Shown one piece after another: positions 55,605-64,000 of a DNA stretch of 64,000 nucleotides. A program made the translations under genes and the position numbers. Source of the DNA: Nocardioides humilatus (GTDB lineage: Bacteria; Actinomycetota; Actinomycetes; Propionibacteriales; Nocardioidaceae); NCBI RefSeq assembly GCF_008373755.1, contig NZ_VUJV01000006.1, forward strand, positions 310,001-374,000. The letters run 5' to 3'. The notes beneath the pieces were generated by a model. That model was not told the DNA's origin. It saw nothing but the letters and a program-made list of their open reading frames with translations, and did no database searches. Within the stretch, counting starts at the first letter, position 1. Each line of letters starts with the position of its first letter.

Positions 55605-55811
55605 TCAGCCGTAGGCCGATCCGGTGCGCTGCTGTGCCGGGATCGGCCGGAGCTTGTCGGCAGCCATCCACTCGACGGCCACCCGACCGCGGGGGTCGAC
55701 GTAGATGACCTGCGCCTCCCAGTCGGGCGTCTGTCGCCAGCCCAGCACCAAGCCAGGCATCTCGGTCGGCGCGAACGCCGGCCGCACCCACACGTGACGC
55801 ACCCCCGCCAT
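55605..55811 (-). CDS. small conserved-looking protein of unknown function
   Basis: A 68-residue protein from ATG 55809-55811 with AGVRHVWVRPAFAPTEMPGL near the N-terminus and VIYVDPRGRVAVEWMAADKL further on. The Trp-rich strands suggest a small beta-domain. I do not recognise the family. It converges on DUF3263. Confidence 0.6.
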   Translation of the reverse strand: MAGVRHVWVRPAFAPTEMPGLVLGWRQTPDWEAQVIYVDPRGRVAVEWMAADKLRPIPAQQRTGSAYG

Positions 55812-55876
55812 GGGGATGACAATAGAACAGATGTTCGACGCGGTGTTGACCTGGGTGGGATCCGACCTGCGGGAGG

Positions 55877-59717
<3,841 letters not shown>

Positions 59718-59720
59718 GGC

Positions 59721-59879
59721 ATGGATCACAGCAACATCGACACCGAGCAGTTCCCCGGCTTCTCGGAGAACAGCTACCAGCACACGATGCACACCTACGC
59801 GTGGGTCTCGCTGTGGCTGATCATCGGGATCGGCGTCGCCTTCGGGATCTTCGGCTTCATCCACGGCCTCGCGAACTGA
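59721..59879 (+). CDS. 52-residue single-span membrane protein behind the P450 pair
   Basis: A short gene starting 4 bases after the P450. The polar N-terminus (EQFPGFSENSYQHTMHTY) is followed by one hydrophobic helix (residues 29-48, WVSLWLIIGIGVAFGIFGF). GTTGAGGC lies just before ATG. It could tether or assist the P450 system; no family is recognised. Its end overlaps the MMPL gene by 23 bases. Confidence 0.65.
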   Translation: MDHSNIDTEQFPGFSENSYQHTMHTYAWVSLWLIIGIGVAFGIFGFIHGLAN

Positions 59880-61992
59880 CGCCTCCCTGAGCCGCGGTGT
59901 CGGCCGCCGCCGGCTGCTCTGCCACGGCAGGATCCAGCTCCGGCAGTAGGCGGTCCAGCCACGCCGGCAGCCACCAGTTCGCGTCGCCGAGCAGCTTCAT
60001 GGTCGCCGGGACCAGCACCATGCGGATGACGGTGGCGTCGAGGAAGATCGCCGTGGCCAGTCCGACCCCCATCATCTTCACGACCGGGTCACTGCCCAGG
60101 ACGAAGCCCGAGAAGACCGCCACCATGATCAGCGCGGCCGCGGTGATGGTGCGTCCGGTGCCGGCGATCCCCTCGATGACCGCACGGGTGTTGTCGCCGT
60201 GGCGGCGGTGCTCCTCGCGCACCCGCGACAGCAGGAACACCTCGTAGTCCATGGAGAGCCCGAACAGGATCGCGAACATGAACAGCGGGATGAACGACAC
60301 GATGGGCACGGTCGATTCCACGCCGATCAGGCTGGCTGCCCAGCCCCACTGGAAGACCATGACGAGGACGCCGTACGCCGCGCCGACGCTCAGCAGGTTC
60401 ATCAGGACCGCCTTCAGCGGCACCAGTACCGACCGGAACAGCAACGTCAGCAGCAGGAACGACAGCAGCAGCACGGCCGCCACGAAGCGCGGCATCCGCT
60501 CCTGCACCCGGTCCCCGAGGTCGGCGAAGGTCGCGGTCTGCCCGCCGACATGAGCGGTCGCCGAGGTGCCGTCGAGCGCCGCCGGGAAGACGTCGTTCCG
60601 TAGCCGAGCGACGGTCTCCTGGGTGGCAACGTCTTGCGGCGACGTGGTCGGCTGCGCCACCAGGGTCGCCACGCCTGCGGCGAGGTCGACGATCGGTTCG
60701 CCGACCGACGTGATGCCCGGGTCGGCGGCCACTGCCGCGGCCAGCGGTCCCACGACGGACTGCTCCCGCGAGATGTCGACCGCAATCACCAGCGGCCCGT
60801 TGGCCCCGGGGCCGAAGCCCTCGGCGATGAGGTCGTACGCCCGTCGTTCGGTCCTCGACTCGGGCTTGGTCCCGTCGTCAGGGAAGCCCAGGTCGAGCGC
60901 GAGGACCGGAGCGGCCAGCGCCAGCATGAGGACCCCGCCACCGACGGCGTACGACGTCGCGTGCCGCGTCACGTGCGCGCCCCACCGATGCCAGCCGGTG
61001 CTGGGCCGGTGCGGGGAGCGCCGGCGTCCGTTGATCCGGTGCCCGGCGAGCCCGAGCAGCGCCGGCAGCAACGTGACCGATGCGAGCACCATGACGAGCA
61101 CCATCGCGGAGATGGCGATCCCGCCGCCGGTCACGAAGGGGATGCCCGCGAAGAGCAGCCCCAGGATCGCCACGACGACCGTGCCGCCGGCGAACAGGAC
61201 GGCCTGACCGGCCGTCGCCATCGCCCGACCGACGGCCTGCGCGACCGGCATCCCGAGGGCCAGGTTCTCACGATGCCGGGTGACCAGGAAGAGCGCGTAG
61301 TCGATGCCGACGCCGAGGCCGACCATGGCCGCAAGCTCCGGCGCCCACGCCGGGATGTCGATCACGTAGGTCACGAGCTTCATCGAGGTGATGCCGACGA
61401 TCAGGCCGAAGAGCGCCATCCCGATCGGCAGCCCCATCGCGATGAGGGAGCCGAACGCGATCAGCAAGATGACCATCGCGACAACGAGCCCCGCGACCCC
61501 GCCGAGCCCGGTGGGTGCCTCCTCGAACGCGAAGAACAGGTCGCCGCCGGTCTCGATCGTCATCGACGACTCGTCCCGCAGGTCGGCGACGGCTTCCTTG
61601 AGGTTGGCAAGGTCGGACTTGTCGAGGTCCGCGACCGCGGGGTACTGCACCCGAACGAGTGCGATGTCGCCCTCGGGCGAGACGTTGCTCGTCGTACCGA
61701 GCACGTGGGGGAGCGCCTCTAGTGCGGCCTCCACTGTGGGCAGCTCCGCGGCAGCGTCCGGCGCTTCGAGCACGACGTGGGCGGTGACGCCGCCCTCGGC
61801 AGCCTGCGTCTCGGCGAGCAGCTCGGCAGCGCGGTAGGAGTCGAGGCCGGGTGCCTCGAAGCTCTCGTCGAGCTCGCGCCCGAAGGCGCTCGAGGAGGCG
61901 ATGACGACGACAGCGAGCAGGACCCACGCGCCGATGGCGGCCCAGGGCCGGGTGGCGGCAGACCGGCCGAGCCGGTAGAGGAGTTGAGACAT
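59857..61992 (-). CDS. MMPL-family RND transporter
   Basis: A 711-residue protein with about twelve membrane helices in two repeats. Each repeat has one helix, an extracytoplasmic domain of about 130-150 residues, then five helices. Marks are GLGVGIDYALFLVTRHREN and FGLSMDYEVFLLSRVREEH, whose Asp-Tyr pairs carry the proton-relay residues of MMPL proteins. These export lipids or hydrophobic compounds. ATG 61990-61992 gives the canonical N-terminus. It is divergent from a two-component system that may control it. Confidence 0.93.
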   Translation of the reverse strand: MSQLLYRLGRSAATRPWAAIGAWVLLAVVVIASSSAFGRELDESFEAPGLDSYRAAELLAETQAAEGGVTAHVVLEAPDAAAELPTVEAALEALPHVLGTTSNVSPEGDIALVRVQYPAVADLDKSDLANLKEAVADLRDESSMTIETGGDLFFAFEEAPTGLGGVAGLVVAMVILLIAFGSLIAMGLPIGMALFGLIVGITSMKLVTYVIDIPAWAPELAAMVGLGVGIDYALFLVTRHRENLALGMPVAQAVGRAMATAGQAVLFAGGTVVVAILGLLFAGIPFVTGGGIAISAMVLVMVLASVTLLPALLGLAGHRINGRRRSPHRPSTGWHRWGAHVTRHATSYAVGGGVLMLALAAPVLALDLGFPDDGTKPESRTERRAYDLIAEGFGPGANGPLVIAVDISREQSVVGPLAAAVAADPGITSVGEPIVDLAAGVATLVAQPTTSPQDVATQETVARLRNDVFPAALDGTSATAHVGGQTATFADLGDRVQERMPRFVAAVLLLSFLLLTLLFRSVLVPLKAVLMNLLSVGAAYGVLVMVFQWGWAASLIGVESTVPIVSFIPLFMFAILFGLSMDYEVFLLSRVREEHRRHGDNTRAVIEGIAGTGRTITAAALIMVAVFSGFVLGSDPVVKMMGVGLATAIFLDATVIRMVLVPATMKLLGDANWWLPAWLDRLLPELDPAVAEQPAAADTAAQGGVSSRGRG

Positions 61993-62124
61993 GCGTCCAC
62001 CGTGGCCTGGCCGCGGGCGATCCACATCGGGCCAAAGAGTGGCCGGCTCCTCAGCCGAAAGTACGACGAGAGGATCGTCCTTGTGCCCCGTACGACGAGG
62101 CTCGCCGCTCTCTAGGCTGACGGG

Positions 62125-63273
62125 GTGCTCGCCGCCTTCTTCCGCTCGGTCCTCGCCGAGCCCCGTGCCCCCGACGCGCCGGTGCGCGTGTGGCGCGACT
62201 GGGTCCTGGTCGGCGGCCTGCTGATCACGGCCGTGTCGGAGGCGGTCTTCCGCCCCGACGTGCCGTGGCGCCCCCTGGCCACCGTGGTCACGCTCCTAGT
62301 GATCGTGGTCCTGTTCTGGCGGCGTACTCAGCCGCTCCTGGCGACCGCGGTCGGCTTCGGCGGTTCGCTGGTGCTCTACGTCCCGACGGTCGTCGACGAC
62401 GTCGCCGACGTGGGGCTCAACTCCATGGCCGCCGTCCTGCTCTTGCCCTACGCCTTGTACCGCTGGGCTTCCGGCCGCGAGGCGCTGATCGGTACGGCGA
62501 TCATCGCGGTGCCGGCGGGTCTGTCCTTCGCGACGACCGAGACCCCGTTCGGGGAGGTGCTCGGTGGCGTCACCGTGCTGGTCGCATCGTTCGCCCTCGG
62601 GGCGGCGATGCGTTACCGCGCGGCTGCGCGCCAGCGCGAGGTGCAGCAGGTCAGGATGCTCGAGCGCGGTGAGCTCGCCCGCGAGCTGCACGACACCGTC
62701 GCGCACCACGTGTCGGCCATCGCGATCCAGGCCCAGGCCGGTCGGGCCGTGGCGGCCACCGACCCGGCGGCGGCGGTCGAGGCGCTGGCCGTGATCGAGG
62801 CAGAGGCGTCTCGGACGTTGCTTGAGATGCGCGCGATGGTCGGGGTGCTCCGCGAGGGCGACGCCACCGACGCTGAGCCAGCCGAATACGGACCGCAGCG
62901 GGGTGTCGGCGATCTCGACGAGCTGACTCGGCTGAGCCCGCTCGTGCGGGTGAGCTGCGCCGGCGATCTCGCTGGGCTGCCGCAGCCGGTGGACATGGCG
63001 GTCTACCGGATCTGTCAGGAGTCGGTCACCAACGCGATCCGGCACGCGCGCCACGCCACGACAGTCAGCGTGGAGGTGACCGGCGAGGTCGGCGTCGTAC
63101 GGTTGCGTGTGCACGACGACGGTGAAGCAGCCCGCCCCTCGACCAGCGGCGGCTATGGCCTGCTCGGGATGGCGGAGCGGGCCAAGCTGCTGGGCGGCGC
63201 CTGTCAGGCCGGGCCCGACCCGGCCGGTGGCTGGACCGTCGAGGCGACGCTGCCGCGCGAGGTGCCGCGATGA
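62125..63273 (+). CDS. NarL-type sensor histidine kinase
   Basis: A 382-residue kinase with four to six hydrophobic segments in the first 150 residues. A HisKA_3 segment follows with the phospho-His in ARELHDTVAHHVSAIAIQAQ, then an ATPase domain (RICQESVTNAIRHARHA, GYGLLGMAERA). It pairs with the response regulator overlapping its stop. The signal is unknown; membrane kinases of this kind often sense envelope stress. Confidence 0.93.
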   Translation: MLAAFFRSVLAEPRAPDAPVRVWRDWVLVGGLLITAVSEAVFRPDVPWRPLATVVTLLVIVVLFWRRTQPLLATAVGFGGSLVLYVPTVVDDVADVGLNSMAAVLLLPYALYRWASGREALIGTAIIAVPAGLSFATTETPFGEVLGGVTVLVASFALGAAMRYRAAARQREVQQVRMLERGELARELHDTVAHHVSAIAIQAQAGRAVAATDPAAAVEALAVIEAEASRTLLEMRAMVGVLREGDATDAEPAEYGPQRGVGDLDELTRLSPLVRVSCAGDLAGLPQPVDMAVYRICQESVTNAIRHARHATTVSVEVTGEVGVVRLRVHDDGEAARPSTSGGYGLLGMAERAKLLGGACQAGPDPAGGWTVEATLPREVPR

Positions 63274-63938
63274 CGGGCGAGGGGACCATCCGGGTCGTCG
63301 TCGCCGACGATCAGCTCCTCGTCCGCACCGGCCTCACCATGATCCTCAACGCGCAGCCCGGGATCGAGGTCGTCGGCGAGGCAACGGACGGTCTTGAGGC
63401 CGTGGCCGTCGCACGTGAGCTGCGTCCGGACGTCTGCCTCTTCGACATCCGGATGCCCGGCATCGACGGGGTGGAGGCCACCCGCCAACTGGCCGGGCCC
63501 GGCGTCGAGGACCCCCTCGCCGTCGTCGTCATCACGACGTTCGACCTCGACGAATACGTCCACGGCGCCCTCAAGGCCGGCGCCCGAGGCTTCCTTCTCA
63601 AGGACGCCGGGCCCGAGCTCCTGGTCCAGGCGATCCACGCCGCCGCGAACGGCGACGCGCTCATCTCGCCCAACATCACCCGCCGCCTGCTCACCACGCT
63701 GGCCAACGCGGAGCGAGCCACCCCGCCGGCCCAGCCGATCGAGCCGCTCACCGAACGCGAGGAGGAGGTGCTGCTCACCGTCGCTCGCGGCCGCACCAAC
63801 TCCGAGATCGCCGACGAGCTGCACATCACGCTGAGCACGGTGAAGACCCATGTCGCCGCGCTGATGAACAAGCTCGGCGCCCGCAATCGGGTCGAGGTCG
63901 CGATGTGGGCCTACGAGACCAGGCGGGTCAGGGACTAG
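63270..63938 (+). CDS. NarL/FixJ-type response regulator
   Basis: A 222-residue regulator. The receiver has VVVADDQLLVRTG, the phospho-Asp in DVCLFDIRMPGIDGVEA, and the Lys in GFLLKDAGPE. The LuxR HTH reads LTEREEEVLLTVARGRTNSE, then IADELHITLSTVKTHVAALM. ATGA overlap with the kinase gene makes a standard pair. The divergent MMPL gene is a possible target. Confidence 0.95.
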   Translation: MTGEGTIRVVVADDQLLVRTGLTMILNAQPGIEVVGEATDGLEAVAVARELRPDVCLFDIRMPGIDGVEATRQLAGPGVEDPLAVVVITTFDLDEYVHGALKAGARGFLLKDAGPELLVQAIHAAANGDALISPNITRRLLTTLANAERATPPAQPIEPLTEREEEVLLTVARGRTNSEIADELHITLSTVKTHVAALMNKLGARNRVEVAMWAYETRRVRD

Positions 63939-64000
63939 CAGGCAGGCGAAGGGAACAGTTCAATCGATCCGCTTGCGGCGACCTGGCACGGGAGGTCCGT

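Noticed and set aside
63939-64000. Start of another gene at the window end
   Set aside because: The last 62 bases show no convincing start codon with a ribosome site and no continuing coding signal.

Overview
The window is chromosomal DNA from a high-GC actinobacterium, most likely of the Nocardioides/Nocardioidaceae type. The evidence is strong G/C third-position bias, many GTG starts, dense ATGA/GTGA gene overlaps, the actinobacterial DUF3046-recA-recX block, an actinobacterial RRHVD-type cysteine leader peptide, a LexA box of the GAAC-N4-GTTC type, and KstR-like steroid operators. I see no rRNA, tRNA, CRISPR array, insertion sequence or prophage. About 70 genes fill almost the whole window, and no gene-free stretch exceeds about 200 bases.

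Layout. 1-5.8 kb: end of a membrane protein, a TfoX-like protein, a lone class F sortase, secreted proteins (one a metzincin-like metalloprotease followed by a lipoprotein), and an ArsR/SRPBCC/DinB operon. 5.8-9.2 kb: a MocR-type regulator divergent from a flavin-binding protein and an APC permease. 9.2-11.8 kb: a self-contained NAD salvage operon (pncB-pncA-nrtR) with a perfect palindrome in its promoter. 11.8-13.8 kb: a solitary adenine-type DNA methylase facing a TOPRIM protein. 13.8-17.0 kb: an ABC exporter (ATPase plus two permeases) and a DM13 protein. 17-21.5 kb: acetyltransferases, a 40-residue zinc ribbon, an amidohydrolase and a lipoprotein.

21.5-29.8 kb: histidine utilisation. An IclR regulator lies near hutH-hutU-(M20 hydrolase)-hutF-hutI. 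With hutF present, the pathway needs an N-formylglutamate deformylase; none of the usual type is visible and the M20 enzyme sits in that place. 30-34.9 kb: acetyltransferases, a 5'-3' exonuclease, a nitrilase, a DinB protein, DUF3046 and an MFS exporter. 34.9-39.8 kb: recA-recX behind a promoter carrying both a LexA box and a PafBC-type motif, then a phosphoribosyltransferase, an acetyltransferase, and a translationally coupled PPK2 / HipA-like kinase / DUF3037 trio.

39.8-43.4 kb: assimilatory sulfate reduction on the minus strand (sulfite reductase, a 52-residue zinc ribbon, APS reductase cysH, sirohydrochlorin chelatase), preceded by a short cysteine-containing leader peptide. 43.5-46 kb: a long-form glyA and an AbiEi/DUF559-like gene, converging on a perfect 21-base inverted repeat. 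46-49.9 kb: a CitA/DcuS-type two-component system divergent from the C4-dicarboxylate carrier dctA. 49.9-55.8 kb: YihY protein, potassium channel, TetR regulator, Tat-exported amine oxidase and secreted beta-propeller. 55.9-59.9 kb: a steroid-catabolism pair (FadA5-like thiolase divergent from CYP125, then a second CYP125-like P450) with KstR-type boxes. 59.9-64 kb: an MMPL transporter divergent from a NarL-type two-component system.
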